Made by a program: the position numbers and the translations under genes
Notes under the pieces: model-generated
The model's input: the letters and a program-made list of their open reading frames with translations, nothing else
Database searches by the model: none
What the model was told of the DNA's origin: nothing
Origin: a virus
DNA length: 64,000 bases
IMG/VR virus record: IMGVR_UViG_3300032668_000013
Coordinates: 1-64,000 of that record
Strand: one strand, 5' to 3'
Shown: in pieces, positions 1 to 8,112 of the stretch
Layout: each line of letters begins with the position of its first letter
How positions within the stretch are numbered: the stretch's first letter is position 1

Positions 1-21
1 TTAATAAAATAATTTAACAGA

Positions 22-432
22 ATGAAAAATATAAAAAAATTTATTAATTTCTTATCAGAAGCTAATGACATGGATCAAATACCAACTGAAAATGAAGAAG
101 AAAAGGTATTAGATCCTAATACCTATAATGAATTAGTAAATGGTATTAAAAAATTAATTTCAGAAACAATAGATTCTAATAATGAAGAAACTATTAAAGG
201 ATTTATTAAAGTTTATGTTAAAAATCCCGAAGAAAAAGAAATAATTGGGTTAATTAATGATGCTGATGTATATGAATTTTATCTTAAATATATGTCTGAT
301 ATAGATGAGATTTTAACTTTTTCTAATTTTTATAGTGAAAAACCTGATTCATTAGAAATATATAGTCTTTATGATTATTTAGTTAAAGGAACTAAAGTTG
401 CTGTTTTAGAATTATTAAGAAAGATAGTATAA
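22..432 (+). CDS. Hypothetical protein with capsid-targeting-like N-terminus
   Basis: No family is recognised for this 136-residue, strongly charged protein. Its first 13 residues, MKNIKKFINFLSE, followed by Ala, match an N-terminal signature shared by about fifteen otherwise unrelated proteins in this window: a short basic-hydrophobic segment ending in (L/I)xE. In T4 a similar peptide (MKTYQEFIAEA in internal proteins) directs proteins into the prohead and is removed after Glu by the gp21 protease, so a cut after Glu13 is inferred here. There are no membrane segments or cysteines. The gene converges on the Mom-like gene, and the two stop codons sit in one shared hairpin. Confidence 0.75.
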   Translation: MKNIKKFINFLSEANDMDQIPTENEEEKVLDPNTYNELVNGIKKLISETIDSNNEETIKGFIKVYVKNPEEKEIIGLINDADVYEFYLKYMSDIDEILTFSNFYSEKPDSLEIYSLYDYLVKGTKVAVLELLRKIV

Positions 433-443
433 CTATCTTTCTT
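417..443. terminator. Bidirectional hairpin terminator
   Basis: A perfect 12-bp inverted repeat (AAGAAAGATAGT, loop ATA, ACTATCTTTCTT) is followed by a short T run. It includes the last codons and stop codons of both convergent genes. Confidence 0.6.
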
Positions 444-1320
444 TTGGATAAGAATATAATTTATTTCTTTCCTCAAATATCTTTCTTAACATTTTAGTTT
501 CTCTATTATCTTTACCTAAAACATAAGCATATTTATGTTTACTTGGCATATCAATTTTTTGAGAACTTTTTTGCTTTTGTTTAGAATGTTCCCTTAATAA
601 TTTTTCTATATCATCAGGAATATTTTCCCAATTTATACCTGTTTTATGACTCCAATCTTTTTCCCATTTGAAACCTAACTCAACAGCATATTTTCTATAT
701 GCTGTTTTTTGTCTAAAAAACCTATCCGATACTACTTTTCCTGTATATGGGTTTATATAACGAGTAGTTGTTCCTGATTTTTGACCTAAATAATAAAAAT
801 TTGTTGCTTGATAGACTGTACCGAGCTCACGGGCTGTAGGGTCCGAGTAGCAAGTAAAGAGCCTATATTTCGTAGTTTGGACCATATGTTTTATACTCCA
901 CATAATAAAAGCACTCGCAAGATTTTTTGGTGTAAATCCTGAACAGGCTCCCCTGCTAAGTAATCTCTCAATATCTTTTGTATTTTCTCCTAATAATTTA
1001 GAAAAAGCGTTAGGCATACTAAAAATTAATACACCAGATAAAAAGTTATTAGATTTTAATCTACAGGTATAATAATTTGTGGAATATTGTGTTAGATTAC
1101 CTAAGTATTCATTTTTAACAATAAAATCAAAACATTCTTTTTTAGTTTTAGAATCCACCATATCAACAGATTCAAAATAAAAATCATTAACCCTTAATAA
1201 TTTAGATTCCTCTAATGTCATATTAAGTTCTTTTAAATCATTTTCTAAATTATCTAACCTCATTTGATATTGATAACAATGTGGTTCTTTATAATTTTTT
1301 AATCTTTCTATTAAATCCAT
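433..1320 (-). CDS. Mom-like GNAT-fold protein, putative DNA modification
   Basis: This 295-residue protein resembles phage proteins related to Mu Mom, which has a GNAT-type fold and modifies adenines in phage DNA to evade restriction. The diagnostic stretch is in the middle: RLLSRGACSGFTPKNLAS, then a hydrophobic helix, then CYSDPTARELGTVYQATNF followed by YYLGQKSG. Mom relatives have the same order (SY.DP...G.iYqA.nf.YlG). The C-terminal third is basic and may contact DNA. It lies 3 nt downstream of a small helix-rich gene (1323-1514), so the pair is probably one operon. No methyltransferase motif is visible. The assignment is by remembered motif resemblance; a general acetyltransferase-like role remains possible. 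Confidence 0.55.
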   Translation of the reverse strand: MDLIERLKNYKEPHCYQYQMRLDNLENDLKELNMTLEESKLLRVNDFYFESVDMVDSKTKKECFDFIVKNEYLGNLTQYSTNYYTCRLKSNNFLSGVLIFSMPNAFSKLLGENTKDIERLLSRGACSGFTPKNLASAFIMWSIKHMVQTTKYRLFTCYSDPTARELGTVYQATNFYYLGQKSGTTTRYINPYTGKVVSDRFFRQKTAYRKYAVELGFKWEKDWSHKTGINWENIPDDIEKLLREHSKQKQKSSQKIDMPSKHKYAYVLGKDNRETKMLRKIFEERNKLYSYPKER

Positions 1321-1322
1321 AA

Positions 1323-1514
1323 TTAATTTTCTTTTTTATCTATTAATTCTTTATTATCATTAATAAATGATATAATTAAACTTTCTATTAATTTTGACTT
1401 ATTAATCATTTTTATATTCACTATTTTTAAGAAATCTTCGTAGATTAAATCATCTATCGAAAATGATTGAGTTGTTCTTTTTTTCATATTTTTCATATTT
1501 TTCATAAAAATCAT
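1323..1514 (-). CDS. Small ribbon-helix-helix-like protein
   Basis: The 63-residue protein has a basic start with four Met residues (MIFMKNMKNMKK), so the true start could be any of the early ATGs. A short strand-like segment (TQSFSIDDLI) follows, then two predicted helices (YEDFLKIV and KSKLIESLIISFIND). That order is typical of ribbon-helix-helix DNA-binding proteins. It directly precedes the Mom-like gene and could regulate it. The fold is an inference from size and pattern only. Confidence 0.5.
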   Translation of the reverse strand: MIFMKNMKNMKKRTTQSFSIDDLIYEDFLKIVNIKMINKSKLIESLIISFINDNKELIDKKEN

Positions 1515-1577
1515 AAATTTATTAAAAGGTATATAAATTTATATAATATATAGTATATATAAAAAATATAAAAAGTT

Positions 1578-2672
1578 ATGATAGATAAAACAAAAAAATT
1601 TATAGAGGAGGCTAAATTAAAACATGGAGAAAAATATTTATATGATAAAGTAAATTACATAAAAACTTCATCTAAAGTTATTATAACTTGCTTAATACAT
1701 GGTGATTTTATACAAAGTCCTAATACACACTTATCAGGAAGTGGTTGTAGAAAATGTTATAGTGATAAATATAAAACAAATAATGAAGAATTTATTAAAG
1801 AAATTATTGATATACATAAAAATAATAAAAATTTAACTTTTGATAAAGTTAAATATGAAAATGCTAGAACTAATGTTATTATAACATGTTTAATACATGG
1901 TGATTATGAGACTAAACCTTCTAATATTAGAAATGGATGTATATGTAGAAAATGTTTTTATACTAAAAAAATAAATAATCAAGAAGATTATTTAAATAAA
2001 TGTAGAGAAAAACACAATAATTATTATGATTACTCTAAATCTTTTTATAAATCAACGCACGAAAAAATGATCATAATATGTCCTGCTCACGGTGAATTCG
2101 AACAAGAAGCTGTAAGTCATTTAACAGGTTCTGGATGTTCAGAATGTCATTTTGATAAAATCACAAAAACAACTGAAAAATTTATAGAAGAAGCAAATTT
2201 AATACACAATAATTTATATGATTATTCAAAAACTAAATATATTAATAATGCTAAAAAAATTATTATAATTTGTAAAGAACATGGAGAATTTAAACAAACC
2301 CCTAATAAACATCTAAATAGTAGAGGTTGTCCAAATTGTTATAAATCAAAAGGATCTATTAAAATAAAAAATATTTTAGATATAAATAATATTGAATATA
2401 TTGAAGAAATGAAATTTGATGATTGTCGAAATAAAAATTCTTTACCATTTGATTTTTATTTACCAAAATTAAATACTTGTATAGAGTTTGATGGTCTTCA
2501 ACATTTCGAATCTATTAATTTTTGGGGTGGCGAAAAAAGACTAAATTATACAAAAAATAATGATGAAATAAAAAATAAATATTGTGAGAATAATAATATT
2601 AAATTATTAAGAATACCTTATTATGAAATTGATAAAATAGCAGATATATTACTTAATATTTTTAATATATAA
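1578..2672 (+). CDS. Vsr-like (EDxHD-type) homing endonuclease with zinc-ribbon repeats
   Basis: A 364-residue free-standing homing endonuclease. The N-terminal two thirds hold four copies of a roughly 60-residue module, each with KVIITCLIHGDF-like text and a GSGCRKC or GCPNC pair of cysteines, probably small zinc-binding DNA-recognition units. The C-terminal domain carries the nuclease signature IEFDGLQHF, with FWGGEKRLNYTKNNDEIK and a final LLRIPYYE strand, as in Vsr-like endonucleases common in giant viruses and jumbo phages. Two paralogues lie at 42141-43112 and 46790-47848. It is flanked by the Mom-like operon (divergent) and a nucleotidyltransferase gene, and has no visible role in phage growth. 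Confidence 0.85.
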   Translation: MIDKTKKFIEEAKLKHGEKYLYDKVNYIKTSSKVIITCLIHGDFIQSPNTHLSGSGCRKCYSDKYKTNNEEFIKEIIDIHKNNKNLTFDKVKYENARTNVIITCLIHGDYETKPSNIRNGCICRKCFYTKKINNQEDYLNKCREKHNNYYDYSKSFYKSTHEKMIIICPAHGEFEQEAVSHLTGSGCSECHFDKITKTTEKFIEEANLIHNNLYDYSKTKYINNAKKIIIICKEHGEFKQTPNKHLNSRGCPNCYKSKGSIKIKNILDINNIEYIEEMKFDDCRNKNSLPFDFYLPKLNTCIEFDGLQHFESINFWGGEKRLNYTKNNDEIKNKYCENNNIKLLRIPYYEIDKIADILLNIFNI

Positions 2673-2689
2673 TTAAAAATTAATAGTAA

Positions 2690-3007
2690 ATGAAAATATT
2701 AAAATTTAATTCATTTATAAATGAAAAAATCCTATTAAAGGATGCTAATGAAGTTCTTAATCTTATTAAGAAGAATATTTCAAATAAAGCTGAATTAATT
2801 GGAGGATTTGGTAAAGGAAAACTTGAATCAGAACATGATATAGATATTCTAATACCTGATAAAAAATTTAATAAAAAATTGAAAGATAAAATTTTTAATT
2901 TATTAAATGCCAAATCAGTCGAAGATACTGATTGGGGAGGTTGGTACTTTTCTACTGATTGGGGAGATGTAGATATTTTTTATACAACAAAAGATTTTGA
3001 TTACTAG
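2690..3007 (+). CDS. Small nucleotidyltransferase with capsid-targeting-like N-terminus
   Basis: The 105-residue protein starts with MKILKFNSFINE, the presumed prohead-targeting peptide, with a likely cut after Glu12. The body is a minimal pol-beta-type nucleotidyltransferase: GGFGKGKLESEHDIDILI at residues 38-55 gives the GG/GS helix turn and the paired metal-binding aspartates Asp50 and Asp52, and WGDVDIFY near residue 91 supplies the third acidic residue. Such enzymes transfer NMP to proteins, RNA or antibiotics. With the targeting peptide, an injected effector that nucleotidylates a host target is plausible, but the target is unknown. It lies 18 nt after an endonuclease gene on the same strand. 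Confidence 0.7.
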   Translation: MKILKFNSFINEKILLKDANEVLNLIKKNISNKAELIGGFGKGKLESEHDIDILIPDKKFNKKLKDKIFNLLNAKSVEDTDWGGWYFSTDWGDVDIFYTTKDFDY

Positions 3008-3029
3008 TAAAATTTCTTGTATCATGTTT

Positions 3030-3638
3030 TTAATCCATTATTTCTATTAATACTTCAGTTTTACCTAACTCTTTTATAGCACAAAATCTATGATTAAAAT
3101 CTAATAAATAATATTCTTTATTTTCATCAAAATAATCAAATATTAAAATTAGAAATTCTAATAATTCATTTTCTTCATCACTAAGGTCATCAAAAGGAAA
3201 AACATCATCTATTTTTTTAGCATATTTATTAATTCTGTTGTATTCAGGACATTCTTCTTCATCAATAATAGTATAAAACCCATCACTATAAAATTTATCA
3301 TATAATTTATATCCATGTAATAAGTCCCAAGTTTCATCAAAATTTTTCATATCATCAAGCCAATCTAACATATCTTTTAAATTACTTGCTATATTAACTT
3401 CTTCGACTGGAAAAGTTTCAATTATACCATCATTTTCTAAGTATTTTACATATCTATCTATTTGATCTTGATAAAATGTATTTTCAGTAGTATGCTCGAT
3501 TTTATCTACATTTATCTCAAGTGTATTCTTTTCATTTCCTAATTTATATAAAACACCATCACACCTTCTAAATTTACCCTCAGAGTTTCTATCTATTTTA
3601 GTTATGGTATAACTTTCATATTTTTTCAAATGTTTCAT
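3030..3638 (-). CDS. Hypothetical acidic protein with shared N-terminal signature
   Basis: The frame stays open upstream to 3815, but the start is placed at 3638 because residues from there read MKHLKKYESY, the signature shared by many proteins here, and the upstream part would overlap the ADP-ribosyltransferase gene on the other strand. The product is about 202 residues, rich in Asp and Glu, with a predicted helical C-terminus ending in a hydrophobic LGKTEVLIEIMD segment. No (L/I)xE site is obvious after the signature. The function is unknown. It is divergent from the gene at 3655, and both start codons lie in one palindrome. Confidence 0.65.
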   Translation of the reverse strand: MKHLKKYESYTITKIDRNSEGKFRRCDGVLYKLGNEKNTLEINVDKIEHTTENTFYQDQIDRYVKYLENDGIIETFPVEEVNIASNLKDMLDWLDDMKNFDETWDLLHGYKLYDKFYSDGFYTIIDEEECPEYNRINKYAKKIDDVFPFDDLSDEENELLEFLILIFDYFDENKEYYLLDFNHRFCAIKELGKTEVLIEIMD

Positions 3639-3657
3639 ATTAATATATATTAATATG
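3636..3657. promoter_or_regulatory. Palindrome spanning two divergent start codons
   Basis: A perfect 22-bp palindrome (CATATTAATAT and its exact mirror) begins with the reversed ATG of the leftward gene and ends with the ATG of the rightward gene. It contains a TAATATATAT core like the boxes before other genes. It could be a symmetric promoter or operator, or act on translation. Confidence 0.45.
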
Positions 3658-4125
3658 AAGTACTTAAAAAGTCGTGAAGAATTATTAAAACATAAAGAAT
3701 ATCTTTCTTGGAAAAGAAAAAATGTTTCTATTAGAGGAATTGCTAAATTTGGGGAATTTAATAAAGGAGGAGCTTCTATGGGAGAAGGTTTATATACAGC
3801 TTGTTTATCTAACAAGGAAATGGCGAGAAAATATGGTAAAGTATATTTTGTAGTTAATGCTAAACCAAAAAAACCTCTAAAATTTAGAAATACTTGGTAT
3901 TGGGAAATATTCTTACAAAACCTAATTCTAAAAATAGTAGGAGAGTATGATTTAAAAACCTTTTATAACAAAACTACAATTAAAAATGAAATACAAAAAT
4001 TAGGTTATGATGGTATCGAAATAGTTGGACGTGAATATGTTATATATGATCCAAAAGATGTCTTATATTTTGATAATGAAAAAGAGTTAGAAGAATACTT
4101 TAATCAAATAAATCTTCATGAGTAA
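3655..4125 (+). CDS. ADP-ribosyltransferase-like effector
   Basis: The 156-residue protein begins MKYLKSREELL, a variant of the shared targeting peptide. It resembles the ART domain found in polyvalent phage proteins: SIRGIAKFGEF near residue 25, a GEGLYTACLSNKEMARKYG turn-helix at 44-61, the strand KVYFVVNAKP, then GYDGI at 117-121 and REYVIYDPKDVLYF, in which Glu127 is the likely catalytic glutamate. ART enzymes move ADP-ribose from NAD onto host proteins; T4 Alt does so to RNA polymerase after injection with the DNA. The same role is inferred here. The 3' end overlaps the convergent gene 4100-5974 by 26 nt. Confidence 0.65.
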   Translation: MKYLKSREELLKHKEYLSWKRKNVSIRGIAKFGEFNKGGASMGEGLYTACLSNKEMARKYGKVYFVVNAKPKKPLKFRNTWYWEIFLQNLILKIVGEYDLKTFYNKTTIKNEIQKLGYDGIEIVGREYVIYDPKDVLYFDNEKELEEYFNQINLHE

Positions 4126-5974
4126 TATAATTTATTAATTGTTCTATACTTATATCTCCTCTATATTGTTTATGTGTTTTATTAAAATGAATACTAACAT
4201 TAACTAACAAACTCTGTTCATCAAAATCATTAATACCTATACTTAGATTTTTATTATGATAAGTCATATTTGGATTAAAATATTTTTTAATAATATTATT
4301 ATACATATTTAATTCATCTTTTCTTTCTTTTACTTCTTCAGGTGTTAAAAGATCTACTTCAATTTTATCATAGATTTCTTCAAAGAAAGCATCTACTGGA
4401 GTTGATATAGTATGTTTTTTATAACTTACATCTTCGGTATTATATGAAACATATATATAAGCATCATGAGAAGCCCATATTTGGTAGTGTCTCATATATT
4501 CTTCAATAAAAGTTGAAGTGTTAGATATCTCATCTATTTCTTCAGTTAAAATATATTTTAATAAATAAGGAATAGGTATAGTTATATTATATTTATTAGA
4601 TTTTCTAAAACTTTTAGTAGAGTTATATTCAAAATCAATATATTTTGTTATTTTATTAATTTCTTCCTTACATTCTTGCTCATACTCATCGACTGAGTTA
4701 TCTGAAATAATTTCTTTAATACCTTCAATTATTTTTTCATCTTTTCTAAATTGGTCATAATACCTATCTTTAAATTTTTCAAATGAGATTTTTCCTATTA
4801 TTTTGGATATAGTATCAAAATATTCTTTAAATATTTTTTCACAAAGATCATCAAAAAAGTTCTCATCATCACTCATTTCATGAACACTACTATAAACATT
4901 ATCACTAGCATTATATTCTTGATTTCTTAATGTTTCTAATTCGTCTTTAACACCTTCCATATCGTCAGATAATTCAGATATAAATACAATTTTATTTTCA
5001 TCTAAATCATCTATTTCACCATATAAAAATGTATCCTCATCATCCTCATTAGTTTTATAACAACTTAAAACTTCATCTTCATCTTTAGATAAAATAGCAG
5101 CTGCTAATTTATTTTCATACCCATATATTTTAATAATTAATTCTGATATATCTTTATTGTTTAATAAAATAATTTTTTCAAATTGCTTTTCAAAATCTCC
5201 TTCTAAACCAAATAAACTAGGAAAATAAAATTTTTTTATTTCCTCATTTGTTTTTATAAATGTCTCTTTATCTATTTCGTAATCATACTTATTTTTAAAT
5301 TGTTTAGATCCAAAATGAAATTGATATTTATCTGAATTATCTTCTTTGTTTATTATAATATATAAAGGACCTTGATTATTATGAGTTTTAAAATGATTTG
5401 ATCTTTCTTTATACTCAGGATTTGTAGAATATTGACCCCAAGCAGTACACCATTGAGTTCCTGCTCCTAATATACATGCTCCTTTTTCTGATATTGGTTT
5501 AAATATATACCATTTATCCCCATTTAATAATATAAAATAGTCTATATCTTTTTCTAAATTATCTAAAAGTATTTTAATATCTACATTATCTTTTGATAAC
5601 ATAAATCTTTTAGCTGTATTAAAAAGAGTGTTCATACTATCAATCTCATTATAGTTCACTTTAACAGCATTTCTATATTTATAGAAAAGTTCTATATATT
5701 CTTTGGCTTTAGGTAAATCTTCGTTTATTAGTCTTTGCTTTTCTTCCGCACTTTCAATATTATTATAAATATTAAGCATAGATATACCATACTTACCTAA
5801 ATTTGTTAAATTATATTTTCCTGTTTCGGGATTTTTTAAAAATTTTGTGTAAGGATCACACTTTATTAACTCTACGAAAATTTTATTAGGTATATCTTTA
5901 TATTGTTCTTTAATTTGTTTAACGGATATAGCCTCAAATAAAAAATAGTCATTATATTTTTTAATATGCTTCAT
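4100..5974 (-). CDS. Large presumed internal virion protein with WCTA domain
   Basis: The 624-residue protein starts MKHIKKYNDYFLFE followed by Ala, a near-ideal match to the targeting peptide with an (L/I)xE cut after Glu14. Residues about 153-240 form a domain with the pattern GDKWYIFKPISEKGACILG, then GTQWCTAWG, GPLYIIIN and YQFHFG, which I recall from large proteins of other jumbo phages but whose function I do not know. The 51634-54477 protein has a related-looking segment. The rest is acidic and largely helical with no membrane segments. It is likely packaged in the head; whether it acts in the host is open. Confidence 0.7.
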   Translation of the reverse strand: MKHIKKYNDYFLFEAISVKQIKEQYKDIPNKIFVELIKCDPYTKFLKNPETGKYNLTNLGKYGISMLNIYNNIESAEEKQRLINEDLPKAKEYIELFYKYRNAVKVNYNEIDSMNTLFNTAKRFMLSKDNVDIKILLDNLEKDIDYFILLNGDKWYIFKPISEKGACILGAGTQWCTAWGQYSTNPEYKERSNHFKTHNNQGPLYIIINKEDNSDKYQFHFGSKQFKNKYDYEIDKETFIKTNEEIKKFYFPSLFGLEGDFEKQFEKIILLNNKDISELIIKIYGYENKLAAAILSKDEDEVLSCYKTNEDDEDTFLYGEIDDLDENKIVFISELSDDMEGVKDELETLRNQEYNASDNVYSSVHEMSDDENFFDDLCEKIFKEYFDTISKIIGKISFEKFKDRYYDQFRKDEKIIEGIKEIISDNSVDEYEQECKEEINKITKYIDFEYNSTKSFRKSNKYNITIPIPYLLKYILTEEIDEISNTSTFIEEYMRHYQIWASHDAYIYVSYNTEDVSYKKHTISTPVDAFFEEIYDKIEVDLLTPEEVKERKDELNMYNNIIKKYFNPNMTYHNKNLSIGINDFDEQSLLVNVSIHFNKTHKQYRGDISIEQLINYITHEDLFD

Positions 5975-6000
5975 AATAAAGTATATATAAAATATAATGA

Positions 6001-6312
6001 CTATAAATTGTTTAAAATATAATCTAATTTTGTATCTCTTAGCTCATTATCCCTACAAAAATAATTTTTATGTATAGAATGTTTAAAAGTTTTCCCATCT
6101 CTTATTCTTCTTACCCAAACATTATTATTTGAATCTATACGAATAATTTGGAATTTTTCACCAATCTCTCCTATATCAGGATAATTACCTTTAATTTTTT
6201 TTCTATAAAGAAAAATATTATCCCCATTTTTTAGTTGGGTCTTTTCTTCCGTTCTTCTTATTCGTGTTATTAACAGCTTATTATTATCTGTAATAAATGT
6301 TTTATTTTGCAT
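6001..6312 (-). CDS. Hypothetical small basic protein
   Basis: The 103-residue protein appears beta-rich (LLITRIRR, NIFLYRKKI, FQIIRIDSNNNVWVRRI), which suggests a small barrel such as an SH3- or KOW-like fold, but no family is recognised. It is the last gene of the operon behind the promoter at 7088-7118; its start overlaps the end of the preceding gene by 11 nt, indicating translational coupling. Confidence 0.6.
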   Translation of the reverse strand: MQNKTFITDNNKLLITRIRRTEEKTQLKNGDNIFLYRKKIKGNYPDIGEIGEKFQIIRIDSNNNVWVRRIRDGKTFKHSIHKNYFCRDNELRDTKLDYILNNL

Positions 6313-6493
6313 TTCTTAATATAACTACTTTACCTTCTACCGAATAGATTTTCCAATTACCTTCCGGTAATGGAAATTTAATAAAATCCCAATTAACGCT
6401 ATCATTTGTATCTGCTATAAAATAGTTATCTGTTGTTATAGCAGTATTCATAAAGTTTTTTGGGATTACTATTCTAATAAATTCTTTATCCAT
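6302..6493 (-). CDS. Hypothetical 63-residue protein
   Basis: Middle gene of a three-gene operon. The start overlaps the stop region of the DUF151 gene by 8 nt, and the end overlaps the next gene by 11 nt. The sequence is a mixture of strands (EFIRIVIPKNF, NWKIYSVEGKVVILRN) with no recognised motif. Tight coupling on both sides supports its being translated. Confidence 0.6.
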   Translation of the reverse strand: MDKEFIRIVIPKNFMNTAITTDNYFIADTNDSVNWDFIKFPLPEGNWKIYSVEGKVVILRNAK

Positions 6494-7070
6494 TATCTAA
6501 TTGATTTAATCTATCTCTTATTTGAGAAGCAATTTCATATTCTTCATTTTCAAGAGCATTATTTAACATCTTCTGTAAATTTTCTTTTGTATTTAAAGAC
6601 TTCGGATTAAATTCCGCTTTTTGATTAGTATCCATTTGTTCTTCATTAATAGTACCATCATCATTCATTTCTATACCAGCAATACCTAATACACTTTCAT
6701 TTGTATATATAGGGCATGCATGTCCTATAGAAAGGGCTACGGCATCACCAATTGTAGAAGGAATTCTAATTTCCTCATCAAGTGAATTTAAGATAACTAA
6801 ATCAGTATAAAATTTACCTTCTAAAATAGAATATATTTCTACGCATTTTAGTCTAGCACTAAGTGCTTCAAGAATTGGTTTTATCAAATCTTGAGTTATT
6901 TTAACTTTTGATTTAGATTCCATTTTAACTGCAATACTTTGCGCTTCATTTTGATTGATAGTTATAGGTAATTTTCTTAATCCTTTATATTCATTAAGGA
7001 CTAATATAAAATAACCATCATTTGTTTGAGTATATGCCAAACTTAATACTTTTAGTTTTATTTTTTTCAT
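6486..7070 (-). CDS. Bifunctional-nuclease (DUF151) protein with C-terminal UVR motif
   Basis: This 194-residue protein has the domain order of Bacteroidota DUF151 proteins. An N-terminal BFN domain (residues about 1-130) contains GLRKLPITINQNEAQSIAV and IPSTIGDAVALSIGHACPIY. The C-terminal UVR-type hairpin helix contains ENLQKMLNNALENEEYEIAS and IRDRLNQL. BFN proteins have been reported as nucleases in plants and bacteria; UVR motifs bind UvrB or Clp-type partners. A phage role in nucleotide salvage, repair or defence is possible. It is the first gene of its operon and is preceded by a full host-type promoter, suggesting early expression by unmodified host RNA polymerase. Confidence 0.8.
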   Translation of the reverse strand: MKKIKLKVLSLAYTQTNDGYFILVLNEYKGLRKLPITINQNEAQSIAVKMESKSKVKITQDLIKPILEALSARLKCVEIYSILEGKFYTDLVILNSLDEEIRIPSTIGDAVALSIGHACPIYTNESVLGIAGIEMNDDGTINEEQMDTNQKAEFNPKSLNTKENLQKMLNNALENEEYEIASQIRDRLNQLDNG

Positions 7071-7087
7071 AATTTTTATTTATAACA

Positions 7088-7118
7088 CAAATATAATAAT
7101 TTTTTTCAAAGTTTCAAA
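7088..7118 (-). promoter_or_regulatory. Bacteroidota sigma-ABfr promoter
   Basis: On the minus strand, TTTG (7118-7115), 19 bp, then TATATTTG (7095-7088). This matches the -33/-7 consensus of the Bacteroidota housekeeping sigma factor and lies 17 nt before the ATG at 7070. Confidence 0.75.
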
Positions 7119-7125
7119 AAAATTT

Positions 7126-8112
7126 TTAAAACCCACTTCCAAATATATCAATAACAACACCTAATCTTTTCGTAATCTCAGGCATATTTAACGGTTCAAT
7201 TATTGAATTGATTGGGGATAATAACGCTTTATTAAATTGCTCCCCAAGATCAATTTTTGGAGCAAATTCAATCGGAAACTGATCTCTTAAATAAGCAAAT
7301 ATTGGCTGTTCCGCATTATCAGTATAATAATACTTAATCTTACTACCGCTTTTTATAAACTCATATTTTGATTGTAAATCTTTATGCTTAAATAATAAGA
7401 AATTATGATAAGCAGCTGCTTTAACAGCAAAGTGAGCACCTGTTACAAACTCTAATTTTTTCTTATCGTCTATAACTTTTTCATCATAATTAGTACAAGA
7501 AGATTGTAAAGCTATATCATCAATTCTATCAGGAACACATAAATCAAATTCTTTTCTTAAACCTTTAACTAATTTAAGTAATTCTTTAATATTAAATGTA
7601 TCAGGATTTTTAAATAAATACTTAACAATTTCTACAATCTTTTCTCTTGCAAATAAAGGTGTAGATGATCTAACCAACTCAACTCCTTTTGGATAAATAT
7701 AATTAAATCTATCATAAGGAATACCATCTTCATATACAATATGTTGTATATATTTCTTCTTTGCCATACTAATTATAGATTCAGAAATTCTTTCTAATTC
7801 AAAATCATGCTTATTTTCAACACCATACTTTTTACCATAATCATCTAAAGCATCAATAAAATATTGAGCAATTCTGTTCTTATCTAAGTCCATGATAAAA
7901 TCTAATCCACTTGAATACATATGTTGCCATTCACAATGATCCATTGCAGGTTGGAATGAAGCAAAAAGCGAATTATGAACTAATATATCATTACCAATAA
8001 ATGTATGTGTATCATCATCAACTTCTACATCATAAACATATTCTTCATCAAATAATCCTATTTCTTCACAACTTTCAATATCGTCAAATTCATATTTTAA
8101 TTTTTCACTCAT
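7126..8112 (-). CDS. Family B DNA polymerase, C-terminal fragment with split-intein C half
   Basis: Residues 1-47 are the C half of a split intein, ending HTFIGNDILVHN before Ser48. From Ser48 onward the protein is the polymerase palm/thumb: SLFASF completes motif C, and KKKYIQHI is the KxxY-like motif that contacts DNA. Trans-splicing with the fragment at 9250-9993 would join YCDTDS to SLFASF, giving the motif C catalytic aspartates. The gene overlaps the upstream endonuclease gene by 8 nt, so the three genes of the fractured locus are coupled. The fragment cannot polymerise alone. The C-terminus (DIFGSGF) looks complete. Confidence 0.9.
   Translation of the reverse strand: MSEKLKYEFDDIESCEEIGLFDEEYVYDVEVDDDTHTFIGNDILVHNSLFASFQPAMDHCEWQHMYSSGLDFIMDLDKNRIAQYFIDALDDYGKKYGVENKHDFELERISESIISMAKKKYIQHIVYEDGIPYDRFNYIYPKGVELVRSSTPLFAREKIVEIVKYLFKNPDTFNIKELLKLVKGLRKEFDLCVPDRIDDIALQSSCTNYDEKVIDDKKKLEFVTGAHFAVKAAAYHNFLLFKHKDLQSKYEFIKSGSKIKYYYTDNAEQPIFAYLRDQFPIEFAPKIDLGEQFNKALLSPINSIIEPLNMPEITKRLGVVIDIFGSGF
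7972..8112 (-). other. Split intein C half in DNA polymerase
   Basis: 47 residues. Blocks F and G are clear: EYVYDVEVDDDTHTFIG and NDILVHN followed by Ser of the extein. The penultimate His and terminal Asn are the splicing residues. The partner is at 9253-9603. Confidence 0.9.
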
